DNA from: JACKHO01 sp041398745
Lineage (GTDB): Bacteria > Planctomycetota > Planctomycetia > Planctomycetales > Planctomycetaceae
DNA: 64,000 bases
Direction: 5' to 3'
NCBI GenBank assembly: GCA_041398745.1
Contig: JAWKUB010000012.1
Span: forward strand, 181,866 to 245,865
This document shows, one piece after another, positions 54,576 to 63,644 of this stretch; the stretch's first letter is position 1, and each line of letters starts with the position of its first letter. The position numbers were made by a program, and so were the translations under genes. The notes under the pieces were generated by a model, which saw only the letters and a program-made list of their open reading frames with translations, was not told the origin of the DNA and searched no databases.

Positions 54576-55420
54576 TTATTTCCGCGTGGTCTGTTGTTCG
54601 AATTGGTGGGGTGATTGGTAGTTCAGGGCGGAGTGTTTGCGTTCGAGGTTGTAGTAGCTGAGGTAGCTGTGGATTTCGGCGCGGGCACACTCGCTGTTTT
54701 TGTATTCGGTGATTTCCAGCTCCGTCTTGATGGTTCCGAAGCAGCTTTCCAGAAATGCATTGTCATAGCAGTTGCCGGCGCGGCTCATGCTTTGCAGGAT
54801 GCCGTGGCGACGCAGTACCCCGCGGTATTTCTTGCCGGCGTATTGTCCGCCTCGATCGGTGTGATGAAGGAGGCCAGGGCTCATTGCCGTGAGCGGATTG
54901 CATATCGAGAGCGGCGAGCACGAGGTCTGTCGTCATGTCACCACGCACATCCCAGCCAACAACACGCCGAGTACAGGTCCATAAGTAGAGCCAGATAGGC
55001 GAACTGTCCCCGTTGACAAAGCGGCAAATACGTGATGTCACCGACCCACACTTCATTGATCTTAACCGGTTGTGGACGGTTCAACAGGAGGTTGTCGTTG
55101 TAACCCAGTGTGTGCCTGCTGTCCGTGGTTCGGGGCTTGAACGACTTGGGCTGTATAGCTCTGAGACCCAGTGTTTTCATGACTCGTGAGACTCGATCCA
55201 CACCACAGGGAACATTGCGTTCCCGCAGTTCCGCCGCGATGCGACGTGCTCCATAGCGTTGCTTGTGTTGATGAAAGATCTCACAAATCATCGCGTGTAG
55301 CGGTTCTTCCTGCTCTCTTTGAGGAGACACTCTTTCACGCTTCCAGGCGTGAAAGCCAGACCGAGAAACGTTCAATGTGCGACACACCACACTCACCGGA
55401 AATGCCTCTTGAAAAATCAC
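54576..55420 (-). pseudogene. IS3 orfB (DDE transposase) with two frameshifts
   Basis: Frame 1 (55420 to about 54960): PVSVVCRTLNVSRSGFHAWK, QRYGARRIAAELRERNVPCG, then VWVGDITYLPLCQRGQFAYL with the first catalytic Asp, to LLMDLYS. A missing base moves the reading to RRVVGWDVRGDMTTDLVLAA; a second shift moves it to LLHHTDRGGQYAGKKYRGVL (second Asp) and GNCYDNAFLESCFGTIKTEL (Glu), ending at 54576. All three catalytic residues survive in separate frames. Expression of orfB normally requires the A7 -1 slip in orfA. Confidence 0.88.
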
Positions 55421-55446
55421 CTGCTGAATTGCTGCGTAGACGTCGG

Positions 55447-55749
55447 CTACCCGCTGCGGCTGAAAATGGACAAGGCTTTTTTTAGGATGTCACGCTCCCG
55501 CTCGACCCGCCGGAGTTCCTCCTCCAGTTGCCGCACCCGCGCTTCCAGTGACTCGGCCGCCACTCCTGCCTGGCTGATGAACTCCCGCTTCCAGCGGTAC
55601 AACAGATTCACGCTAGAGAGCCCCAGCCGCTGTGCCACCGCCGGGGCCGACTGACCATCCAAGTGCAACTGCACAGCATCCCGCTTGAAATCCTCGGTGT
55701 ACGTACGACGCTCCCGCGTCTTCGTTTTGGTACTCTTTCCGCGTGCCAT
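55447..55749 (-). CDS. IS3 orfA (HTH protein)
   Basis: 100 residues from ATG 55749 (MARGKSTKTKTRERRTYTED). The HTH follows: DFKRDAVQLHLDGQSAPAVA with RLGLSSVNLLYRWKREF; then a leucine zipper (ESLEARVRQLEEELRRVERE). Near the end, AAAAAAAG codes for Lys-Lys-Ala; a -1 slip there continues into orfB (SLVHFQPQRVADVYAAIQQV), the standard IS3 OrfAB mechanism. OrfA itself is intact. Confidence 0.85.
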   Translation of the reverse strand: MARGKSTKTKTRERRTYTEDFKRDAVQLHLDGQSAPAVAQRLGLSSVNLLYRWKREFISQAGVAAESLEARVRQLEEELRRVERERDILKKALSIFSRSG

Positions 55750-55882
55750 CGGTCTTCCTCCCGACCACACAGAATAAGATTTCCAACTGTCCACGAAATC
55801 CCAAGCACCTCAAACTACTTTGTTGTCACCCGGCGAAACGGGAAAACTTGTCGGAGGTGCGCCAGATCTCCTGGACGATAGA

Positions 55883-56316
55883 GGCAGTTTCAATACCCGG
55901 ATTTGGTTAGGAATTGGAAGGAGAGTTGTATAGCAGTGTAAGTGAAAGGAGCCGTTCACATGCCCATTACCCTGTCCAAGTGGCCCCAGCGACGGCGTCC
56001 CAACACGATAGGGGCCCGGACGGCCCCAAAGCCATTTCTTAGTGATTTCCAATGGGATCTCATCAAAGACCTGTATGAAAACCCTGATCCTTCACCGCTG
56101 GGCGGGCGTCCGCCACGGACGCAAGAAGGAGTCTCTGCAAGATGGACGTTCACTCCGACGCTACAAGCATCGCTGGAAAGTGGATCGCACCAATAGCTGG
56201 CTGGGCAACTACCGCCGTGTTCTCGTGCACCAAGAATACTACGTCCACTTCTTCGAAAGATGAAGTTCCGCACGAATAGTGGCGCGGGTTTTGGGTTAGG
56301 TGGCTTTGAAACTGCC
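55883..56316 (+). mobile_element. internally deleted IS5-like element (MITE-sized)
   Basis: GGCAGTTTCAA at 55883-55893 and TTGAAACTGCC at 56306-56316 are exact 11-bp inverted repeats, 434 bp apart overall. Inside, two frames carry transposase pieces: FLSDFQWDLIKDLYENPDPS with GGRPPR (N-terminal DUF4096 part) and RRYKHRWKVDRTNSWLGNYR with RVLVHQEYYVHFFER (C-terminal end). The catalytic middle is missing. Full IS5 relatives are about twice this size. Confidence 0.75.
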
Positions 56317-56363
56317 CCGAGAATATATTCACGCAACCACATTCATTTCCACGAGTTGAATCG

Positions 56364-59300
56364 ATGGCTCAGAAATTCCAGAAGAATGACGTAGTACTGT
56401 TGCGGCATAGCAACGAAATGGGTTCTGTCGTGGAAGACCCTGTGTTGCGACGCGGCGAATTCTGGTACGTGATTCGATTTAACAATCGAAAGGAAAGAGT
56501 GGTTGAGCAGGACCTGGAATTTCCGCCTGAAGATGATGCCGATATCGAGGTTTTGGCGCGTGAAGGGCGGTGGGGGAGGCTGCAGGCAGTTCGTTGTGCC
56601 TTGGGGCTTGAGAGAATTCGGAATACCAACAGAAGCACAATCTATTCGTATCAGGCTCAAAGGATTCTTTTTCAGCCGTATCAATACAAACCACTGCTTA
56701 AGGTATTGGACTCACCGGATAGACGCCTTTTGATTGCTGACGAAGTTGGCTTGGGAAAGACAATCGAAGCTGGATTGATCCTCACAGAGTTTCAAGCTCG
56801 GGGACCAATGGACCGAGTAATTGTTGTTTGCCCGTCGCGATTAAGGGAGAAGTGGGCAAATGAACTCAATCGGAAATTCGATCAAGATTTCCAGATCTAC
56901 AATGGACGAGATTTTCAGGATGCCGCCCGCCGATGCGTTGAGCGCCCCGAACGAATGCGGTTGCAAGCAATCGTCTCGATGCAGTCAATGCGAAGCCCCA
57001 ACTGTCGGAACGCGTTGACGAACGTGCTCGGCCAGGTCGACCTGATTATTATGGATGAGGCTCATCACGCTCGGAATCGAACGACATCGACTTCCCAGAT
57101 GCTACGGGAAGCTTGTGAAGTCAGTAGCGCCGTACTACTGCTTACGGCAACGCCACTTCAACTCAAGAGCGAAGATTTGTTCACGTTGGTGAACGCTTTA
57201 CGTCCAACGGAATTTCGCGACAGTTACTCCTTCGAATCTGATCTACAACAGTTTGCGCCTATCCACATTGCAAGTTCCCTGGCGAGGCAACAAGATTTGA
57301 ACAAGCTGCACGAGATTGCTCGCCTGATCTCTTCAACACCTTCGACTGACCAAGGCATTCATGACCCACTTGCGGAACAGGTTATTGAAAGCTGCACAAA
57401 CGGTACAATTCGCGATCGACGTGACTGGGTGAATTTGGAAAGACAGATCCAGGACTTGCATCCACTGGGAACGATCGTTACTCGGACACGGAAACGGGAC
57501 GTAATCGCGAATGCACCGGAACGACGTGCGACAACAATTCAATGTGATTTCACACCTCAAGAAGATGAGGCATATCAGCGACTTGTGAAGGGGACAAGTA
57601 GTCGAGGCTGGACGACTCGGAAGCTCAGCTTGGGGGAAGTTCAGCGTGCGCGGCAGGCAGCGAGTTGCTTGCCAGCTGCATATGAGGCGAAAGGGACGGC
57701 CGCGACGGACGATGATGCGGTAGAGGTTTGTGACATCCTTCCCAGTGAATTGAAGGACTGTGATTCAGTTCAGGCGTCTGAATGGATGACTTCACCGGGG
57801 AAGCAAAACTGGATCGGGCACGACTCCAAATTAGCAAAGTTACTTGAGCTCTTGGATGGTGTGTGGGCCGAAGAACCAGATGCCAAAATACTGATCTTCG
57901 CTTTCTTCAAAGGCACGGTGAAATACCTTGAGCAGCAACTCGTCCAGCGAGGAGTGAAAGCAATAAGGATTGATGGTGACATAAAATCCGACCCTCGACA
58001 CCCAGAACAGGATGAGCGAGGGAGGCGGCTGCGCGCCTTTGAGTCCGATCCCGAAATTCAAGTGATGCTCTCGACGGAAGTTGGAAGTGAGGGGCTCGAT
58101 TTCCAGTTTTGTCATGTCCTTGTGAATTATGACTTGCCATGGAACCCGATGGTTGTTGAACAGAGGATTGGACGAATCGACAGATTCGGGCAGAAGTCCA
58201 ATGTGGTCCAGATTCTGAATCTTGTTGTTCGAGGAACCGTGGAAGACGAGATCCTGTCACGTCTCTACAAGCGAATTGGAGTGTTTGAGCGGAGCATCGG
58301 TATCACTGAGGTAATTCTGGGGGAAACCATGACGGAACTGCAGTCGAGTTTTGTCCGGGGTGAATTGACACGTGAGGAAGCACAGCGTCGTGTGGATGCT
58401 GCTGCTGATGTCATTCTGCGAAACGAACAAAACCAAGAGCGGCTAGAGAGCGAAGCCACCGAGCTTTTTGGTCATGAGGATTACATTCGGGAAGAGATGC
58501 ATCGAGTACGGAAGCTGGGACGTTACATCACAGAAGAGTCACTGATCGCAATTCTGGAAACCTATTTTGAGCAGCATCATCCGCAAATTCGAATTGCTCG
58601 TGAGGCTGATCACGTATTTGCTTTTCGGGTGACAGATGCACTTAGGCGTGACATTCATGCAGCGAACGCCGGGGGAGCAATGTGGATCAATTCTGGCGAT
58701 GAGTCGGAGATATTGCGTATTACCACTTCTGGAGAGGCAGCTTTTCGCAACAAGGAACTCGAACTCTTGAATGCAAATCATCCTCTAATCAAAGCGGCTA
58801 CGGAGGCGATCTGGAAGCAAATGGACGAACCCACAGCCCGTATTGGTGCAGGACGCATTACACTCGACGCTCAGGAAGATCAGGAAATTGATGAAGGAAG
58901 TTACACAATCGCAGTCTTTGCGCATGAAATTGCAAGCATTCGATCGAGGCGGATTCTGGAGCCGGTCGCATGGCATCTTGAGTTCAAATCGCTTGTTCCA
59001 GCCAGCATCGCGGAACGCCTCCTGTTCCTTGCAGTGAAATTAGGAGTAGAAGTCGATTTCCCTTCGACGCTTTCACCATTATCACAAGAAGGATGGGATC
59101 ATATTCTCGATGCAATATCTGCGTCCAATTCCTCTCTTCGGATCAGCGAGGAAAGGGAAAATCAAGCAAGGTACGTTCGTCGGAGACGAGCAATCGATGC
59201 GGAATACAAGCACAAGCTCCAAGCGAAGCAGCAGCGGTACTTAACCGCTGAAGCGAATGCGCAAACTGAAATCCTCCCGGCAATGAGGGGGCAAATCGAT

Positions 59301-59429
59301 AAGGCAAAGGCAGAGTATCAGAAACGTCTTGACGATCTTGAGAACGCAAAGGCGGTAAGCGCAAGATTGACGACGCCGCTGGCCATCTGCCTTTTGCAAG
59401 TTGAGAAAGCCGAGGGCAAATATGTTTGA
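56364..59429 (+). CDS. RapA/SNF2-type helicase, defence-associated candidate
   Basis: 1,021 residues. N-terminal ~70 residues resemble a small barrel (KNDVVLLRHSNEMGSVVEDP). Helicase motifs: I LLIADEVGLGKTIEAG (Lys132), II LIIMDEAHHARN (Asp231), III LLLTATPLQ, IV KILIFAFFKGTVKYLEQQL, V STEVGSEGLDFQFCHVLVNY, VI VVEQRIGRIDRFGQ. After about residue 700 a long helical C-terminal part ends in coiled coil. The layout resembles RapA and the SNF2 helicases of DISARM (DrmD) or Dpd (DpdE), but no other genes of those systems are present. It overlaps the next gene by 8 nt (ATGTTTGA), so the two are coupled. Confidence 0.9.
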   Translation: MAQKFQKNDVVLLRHSNEMGSVVEDPVLRRGEFWYVIRFNNRKERVVEQDLEFPPEDDADIEVLAREGRWGRLQAVRCALGLERIRNTNRSTIYSYQAQRILFQPYQYKPLLKVLDSPDRRLLIADEVGLGKTIEAGLILTEFQARGPMDRVIVVCPSRLREKWANELNRKFDQDFQIYNGRDFQDAARRCVERPERMRLQAIVSMQSMRSPNCRNALTNVLGQVDLIIMDEAHHARNRTTSTSQMLREACEVSSAVLLLTATPLQLKSEDLFTLVNALRPTEFRDSYSFESDLQQFAPIHIASSLARQQDLNKLHEIARLISSTPSTDQGIHDPLAEQVIESCTNGTIRDRRDWVNLERQIQDLHPLGTIVTRTRKRDVIANAPERRATTIQCDFTPQEDEAYQRLVKGTSSRGWTTRKLSLGEVQRARQAASCLPAAYEAKGTAATDDDAVEVCDILPSELKDCDSVQASEWMTSPGKQNWIGHDSKLAKLLELLDGVWAEEPDAKILIFAFFKGTVKYLEQQLVQRGVKAIRIDGDIKSDPRHPEQDERGRRLRAFESDPEIQVMLSTEVGSEGLDFQFCHVLVNYDLPWNPMVVEQRIGRIDRFGQKSNVVQILNLVVRGTVEDEILSRLYKRIGVFERSIGITEVILGETMTELQSSFVRGELTREEAQRRVDAAADVILRNEQNQERLESEATELFGHEDYIREEMHRVRKLGRYITEESLIAILETYFEQHHPQIRIAREADHVFAFRVTDALRRDIHAANAGGAMWINSGDESEILRITTSGEAAFRNKELELLNANHPLIKAATEAIWKQMDEPTARIGAGRITLDAQEDQEIDEGSYTIAVFAHEIASIRSRRILEPVAWHLEFKSLVPASIAERLLFLAVKLGVEVDFPSTLSPLSQEGWDHILDAISASNSSLRISEERENQARYVRRRRAIDAEYKHKLQAKQQRYLTAEANAQTEILPAMRGQIDKAKAEYQKRLDDLENAKAVSARLTTPLAICLLQVEKAEGKYV

Positions 59430-60912
59430 ATGGGTACTGAATCTCTTGGGCTGGAGCCGTCAGCCCAAGTCGCCAGCCTCAAAGCTTACACCTGAAGAAA
59501 GATCTTCTGCCCGCAAATCACTGCCGACGGCCGGGCCGAAAATCAGGCAGCGGACGGCGCCCAAAGAGGAATCGGCTGAGTCTCCGAGATTCCAGAGAAG
59601 GCGCGGTGTTCGACCTACCAAATTGCCAACGCCGCCGCGTATTGTTCCAGCTGGAGTACCGCGCGCCACGGAAACGAGAACTGTTAGTGGGCAGGCAGCG
59701 ACCGTAGTAATCGGTTTGGACTTTGGAACTCATTCTACGAAGGTCGTTTGTCGGGAACGGCGTCGGAACAATGTGAGCGGTGTGATAGTTCCTTTTGACT
59801 CCCCTGCACCCGGATATCCGCCTGCAGTGTCTCCATCGCTCGTATCCATTGAGAATGGACGGCTGTATTTTGGCTCAGAAGCACTTACGCATGCTTCTGG
59901 GATGGTGTATCGATCGCTCAAGGTGGAACTGATTCCGGGACTTCAGCGACCTGAATCCGAGTTTCCGACCGGCGTCTCCAGCAAGCTTCTCATTGCTGCT
60001 TATTTGACGTGGGCATTGCAGCAGGTCGAAAAGAATCTAAAAGAATTCCGCGATGCTTACAAATTGCTGAATATCTCTGCTCCAATGGAATATTTTGCCA
60101 AGAATGGAATTAAAGAGTCGTATTTGGAGATCATTCAAGCCGCGTGGAACCTGACATTCAATCAGTCTGTCGCAATTCCTTTTGAGCAAGGAATTCGATT
60201 GTGCGATGCGAAGCATGGAATCGAGGCCCAACTTTCACAGCCAGTGGAATGTAAGGAAACTCGTCGGTTTGAGGTGATGCCAGAAACAATTGCTCCGATG
60301 ATTTCAGTCTCATTAGACCCGCTATGCGAGCCAGGTATGTATGCGGTCGTTGACATGGGGGCGGCAACGACCGAAGTGTCAGTTTTTCGTTTGAGTGAAC
60401 GTGGTTTTGACCAGAAGATATTGTGCTACCAAGACTCGACTCGCGTGATTGGTGGGAACGATCTTCATCGAACTGACGGAGGATCGTCGGAGGCCATCGA
60501 GAGAGTGAAGAGGGAAGTTGAGCTTCAGTTTTGCCAGACATGGGAGCGAGGTTTTTTGATCGACGCGAAAAACCAGCACGCCAGGCGTCTTTGGCAAAAA
60601 CTCAAAGTGTTATTCTCTGGTGGTGCGACACTCGACGAACGGGTCGAATCGTTTCTTTTTCAATACAATCCGAAGAAACAACGTGAGGATTTAGGCGATC
60701 TCCAAAAGGGAGGAGTCGTGTGGAAGCGGAACATTCCTCGTGACCTGTCATCGAAAGAAATCATGAGTGACGATTCATTGTCGTTTTTTGCTGTCGCGAA
60801 TGGCTTGGCGATCGATGAGGAGCATTGGCCTGAAATGCTCCGCGACATTGAACCCATGGAGGCTCCCATTATTATCGAAAAGCCCCAGTCATACTGGTAT
60901 AACAACGATTGA
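59422..60912 (+). CDS. Hsp70/actin-fold (ASKHA) protein coupled to the helicase
   Basis: 496 residues from ATG 59422 inside the helicase stop; the frame is open from 59401. About 90 residues of basic, Pro/Ser-rich linker precede the ATPase: VVIGLDFGTHSTKVVCRERR (phosphate-1 loop, about 95-115) and YAVVDMGAATTEVSVFRLSE (phosphate-2, about 308-328). FEQGIRLCDAKHG and SGGATLDERVESFLFQ fit the connecting and adenosine parts. There is no substrate-binding domain as in DnaK. Its role with the helicase is unknown; a nucleotide-switched regulator or chaperone of the complex is inference. Confidence 0.8.
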   Translation: MFEWVLNLLGWSRQPKSPASKLTPEERSSARKSLPTAGPKIRQRTAPKEESAESPRFQRRRGVRPTKLPTPPRIVPAGVPRATETRTVSGQAATVVIGLDFGTHSTKVVCRERRRNNVSGVIVPFDSPAPGYPPAVSPSLVSIENGRLYFGSEALTHASGMVYRSLKVELIPGLQRPESEFPTGVSSKLLIAAYLTWALQQVEKNLKEFRDAYKLLNISAPMEYFAKNGIKESYLEIIQAAWNLTFNQSVAIPFEQGIRLCDAKHGIEAQLSQPVECKETRRFEVMPETIAPMISVSLDPLCEPGMYAVVDMGAATTEVSVFRLSERGFDQKILCYQDSTRVIGGNDLHRTDGGSSEAIERVKREVELQFCQTWERGFLIDAKNQHARRLWQKLKVLFSGGATLDERVESFLFQYNPKKQREDLGDLQKGGVVWKRNIPRDLSSKEIMSDDSLSFFAVANGLAIDEEHWPEMLRDIEPMEAPIIIEKPQSYWYNND

Positions 60913-61205
60913 TCTCGGCTGGTGGGGATCTATTCAGCGAACTCATGATGAATGCGCGGTCAACCGTTGGGCAGGCGTATTGGATCCGCGTCGATATTGT
61001 TATCAATCAGGAAAGTCCACGTGAGTCAATTGAGTCGCCGGATAGTCACTTGGCTGCCAAGGTCGGTTCGCAGCGGGACCATTTTTTTCGATCATTCCCC
61101 TCTGCTCGGAGGTTCCCAAGTGCTAATCACTCACCAAGCTGGAATCGCATGGCGGCATGGTCGGAGATCGTCTTCCCGTTTGTCTTCTGGCCCCAGTCAT
61201 ATTGA
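60909..61205 (+). pseudogene. possible 5' fragment of a third operon gene
   Basis: TTG 60909 overlaps the stop of the Hsp70-like gene (ATTGA), giving ISAGGDLFSELMMNARSTVG and QAYWIRVDIVINQESPRESI. Composition looks coding to about 61,090; beyond that the frame crosses antisense to the EEP gene and loses character. This would be the start of a third coupled gene cut off by recombination. It could also be chance; no family is recognised. Confidence 0.35.
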
Positions 61206-61855
61206 ACGGCCAGCACACGGACAGCGCCGGACGACGAGGCAAACAGCTGGTCGAGGCGAAAGCCGTTGCCGGAGTGGTGGTGCCAGGTGAACTCTCTGGC
61301 CGAGGGGTTTCGACTTCGCCAGACGTCCTGCCACCCGGCATTGCGGATGTTTGTGAACCACAGCGCCTCTCGTTGATTGAAGAAGGCTGCCTCTTCATCT
61401 TCGCCAGGCACACCAGTATTCGTGTCACCAAACGCAATGGCCGGGACGTTACGGAGTGTGGCCAGGGATGCAACGACTTCGTCGTGTATGCCGTACTTGT
61501 CGCCCTCACCACGATTCGGAACGTGCATGACAATCACATCGAGGTTGTGAGGGCTTTCCAGCGATACATGCAGCCAGCGGCGGGCCTCATGCAATTGTCC
61601 GTCAGCAGGCCGACGGACAAACGGATTTCGTGACGCAAGCAGTAAGCCGTTCAGACTGCCATCCGAGGCCTCGACAGTCTGCAATTGATGAATCAGACCG
61701 ATTGAGCGCAGGCCCTCCGCGATCGTCCGGCTCGGCTGCGTGCCCCGAAACTCCTGCAGGCCCACGACGTCCGGATTCCAGTCGCTCAATTGCTGCAGGA
61801 TCTGTCCGGCCATTTTCCCGCCGCCATGACGGATATTCCATGAAACGAATTGCAT
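61127..61855 (-). CDS. endonuclease/exonuclease/phosphatase (EEP) family protein
   Basis: 242 residues. All EEP motifs are present: FVSWNIRHGGGKMAGQIL (Asn), PDVVGLQEFRGTQPS (Glu), LDVIVMHVPNRGEG, PAIAFGDTNTGVPGEDEEAA (Asp, Asn), REFTWHHHSGNGFRLDQLFA (Asp) and KTISDHAAMRFQL (Asp-His). EEP members include AP endonucleases, DNases and phosphodiesterases; 242 residues with no signal peptide suggest a cytoplasmic nuclease or phosphodiesterase. Convergent to the helicase operon. Confidence 0.88.
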   Translation of the reverse strand: MQFVSWNIRHGGGKMAGQILQQLSDWNPDVVGLQEFRGTQPSRTIAEGLRSIGLIHQLQTVEASDGSLNGLLLASRNPFVRRPADGQLHEARRWLHVSLESPHNLDVIVMHVPNRGEGDKYGIHDEVVASLATLRNVPAIAFGDTNTGVPGEDEEAAFFNQREALWFTNIRNAGWQDVWRSRNPSAREFTWHHHSGNGFRLDQLFASSSGAVRVLAVQYDWGQKTNGKTISDHAAMRFQLGE

Positions 61856-62001
61856 GGGTGACTTCCATTGCGAGCAGTAAAAAACGGGACTGACGGGCCG
61901 TCACTGCTCATATTCTTGCCAGGGTCAGGCTGCCAGTCAGGAAAATCAGGGTCAACGTATCTCCGCCTCACTGACAGGCAGCCGGCTTTGTTGGTCACCA
62001 C

Positions 62002-62349
62002 CTATTCTTCCATGTACCAGTTAATTCCGTCGTCACTGGCAGCATCTGCAACTGACCCTGAGAATCCGTCACCAGAGTCACTGTCATTGCCATTGACCGG
62101 CCAGTAAGTCACTTGAAGCTGACCATCGCTGAAGATGAATTCCGCGATAAACTCTTCGCCTTCATAACCGTAGGTTGTCTCGTCTGAATAGTCACCGCCG
62201 GCGCGGATTTTGTTCCAGTCTTCCAGTGATATGTCCAGCCCCGCCTCGCATACTCCATCGCACCAGTAGACTGCCAGATAGATGGATTCAGGTTCACTCG
62301 TTGGGCTGTTCTCGTTCTTTTTTGTTGGCAAAACCAGTTCCTTAAGCAA
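62002..62349 (-). CDS. hypothetical acidic protein
   Basis: 115 residues, no signal peptide or membrane helix. SIYLAVYWCDGVCEAGLDIS and EEFIAEFIFSDGQLQVTYWP look like beta-strands of a small acidic protein; the C-terminus is Asp/Ser-rich. No family recognised. Spaced 63 bp from the ASCH gene and 146 bp from the EEP gene, all minus strand, so a shared transcript is possible. Confidence 0.55.
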   Translation of the reverse strand: MLKELVLPTKKNENSPTSEPESIYLAVYWCDGVCEAGLDISLEDWNKIRAGGDYSDETTYGYEGEEFIAEFIFSDGQLQVTYWPVNGNDSDSGDGFSGSVADAASDDGINWYMEE

Positions 62350-62412
62350 AACGCGTCGTGGCTCACTCCAGCCCGACCAGTCACAATTCCGGCAGATGAT
62401 GTGGCGATCACA

Positions 62413-62946
62413 TCACGAACGCTCATCAAGAATACTCAAATCAAGTTGATCGAGCACTTCAGGCGGAGGTGTCCAGAAGCGGAGGGCGCCCTTGCAGGGA
62501 ATGGGACGTGTCAGTCGACGAGGCCGAGCGAGCGCCCACCAGTAAGTTGAGTTGTAGTCGTAGTGTATTTCACTTTGCTGGTCGAGCAATTCGTGGCTGA
62601 GCTTCTCGCCACACGCCTCGACGCACTTCTTCAGTTCCTTGGTGAATTCACCTGGCCCACGAATCCGTCCGTCCTCACGGACTTGTGAGATGACACCCGC
62701 AAGCTCCACGACGCCCACAATGGCTCCGAGCGGCAAGGCGTCGAGTTGTTCTTCAGTTTGTCCCAGTTCTTCCGCATCCCAGATTGTCTGCTCATCCAGG
62801 ACGATCTGCTTGGCTGAGGCATGAATCAGGATGGGACCCCGGTAATCGGTCGACCAGCTGCGGTTCTCGACTCGCTTGAACCCGGCCACAATCCAGTCGG
62901 CATACGGCTGCTGGACACTCAGACACTTTACTTCGGACGCATCCAT
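62413..62946 (-). CDS. ASCH-domain (PUA-like) protein
   Basis: 177 residues. VKCLSVQQPYADWIVAGFKR, VENRSWSTDYRGPILIHASA is the ASCH signature (S-x-x-Q-P-x-A..I..G.K..E-x-R, then the R-G-x-I-x-I-H strand). GAIVGVVELAGVISQVREDG and YWWALARPRRLTRPIPCKGA complete the barrel. ASCH domains bind RNA or modified bases; some members hydrolyse N4-acetylcytidine or act as ribonucleases. Here, next to an EEP protein, a nucleic-acid role is likely. ATG 62946. Confidence 0.85.
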   Translation of the reverse strand: MDASEVKCLSVQQPYADWIVAGFKRVENRSWSTDYRGPILIHASAKQIVLDEQTIWDAEELGQTEEQLDALPLGAIVGVVELAGVISQVREDGRIRGPGEFTKELKKCVEACGEKLSHELLDQQSEIHYDYNSTYWWALARPRRLTRPIPCKGALRFWTPPPEVLDQLDLSILDERS

Positions 62947-63644
62947 TTTGGCACTTCCTTAACTGAAATGGTTGACGATGTTGGATTGTCTGCCACAAAG
63001 GCAGAGGGTGACCACCCATTTGACGGCTACGTGATCCTGATAGGTTACTTGCTTTAGTGAACGCACTTCAAATTGGTTGGCATTCATGAATTGGTCGAAA
63101 CAACGGCTTCATGGTCAATTGATGCCGGACGACAATAGGCTCCTTCCCGCAAGTTCTGTCCGCACCTCATTTCGCCCGACAGATCTTCATACGCTAAAAG
63201 GCCAACCGATCGCTTGGAAGCGCGACACCGAATCTGCATTGGTTCAGCGCAAAGGAAGCGGTGCAATTGGCCGTTGCGTCTTGCTGTCGAAAGCACAGGA
63301 TGTCCTATTCAGCAGAGCGTAAGTCGAAAACGATTCAACGGCTCAAGAGATTGACGAATTGCAGTTTCAGAGGTGTGGGATGTCTGACAGTACCATTGGA
63401 TGTTCAGACTTTGCTAGACTTGGGTCCGCAGTCCGCGAGCAATGCGAAGACAGACGCTCCATCCAGAACAAAGTTTTCAGATTACACGAAAGCCCTGGGG
63501 TTCTTTGGAGTTTGGTAGGCGACGTTGCGCGAATGGGCCGAGTGGGGGTTTTCTGATCCGAGGGGAATCCGGCGATATCGTCACCGGTGCATCTTCGGAT
63601 GGCAACGTTGAACAGTTTCTTCAGATCGCGGCGGCACACACTAC
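62947..63644. other. about 700-bp intergenic region
   Basis: No supported gene. Open frames on the plus strand (63077-63322, 63442-63795) have no ribosome site and no recognisable features; the second overlaps the real helicase start in another frame. No repeat copy or clear hairpin was seen. Confidence 0.5.

Larger units (their letters stand above)
54541..55812 (-). mobile_element. IS3-family insertion sequence
   Basis: Terminal inverted repeats: TGAGGTGCTTGGGATTTCGT GGACAGT at 54541-54567 and its reverse complement at 55786-55812 (27 bp, perfect). A 3-bp direct repeat AAC flanks both ends, as expected of IS3 target duplications. Length 1,272 bp is normal. Contains orfA, a slippery A7 run, and a frameshifted orfB, both on the minus strand. 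Confidence 0.93.

Noticed and set aside
56364..59429. Helicase considered as DISARM DrmD or DpdE
   Set aside because: None of the partner genes (methyltransferase, DUF1998 DrmB, PLD protein, or the queuosine-type Dpd genes) is present in the window, so the name was not used.
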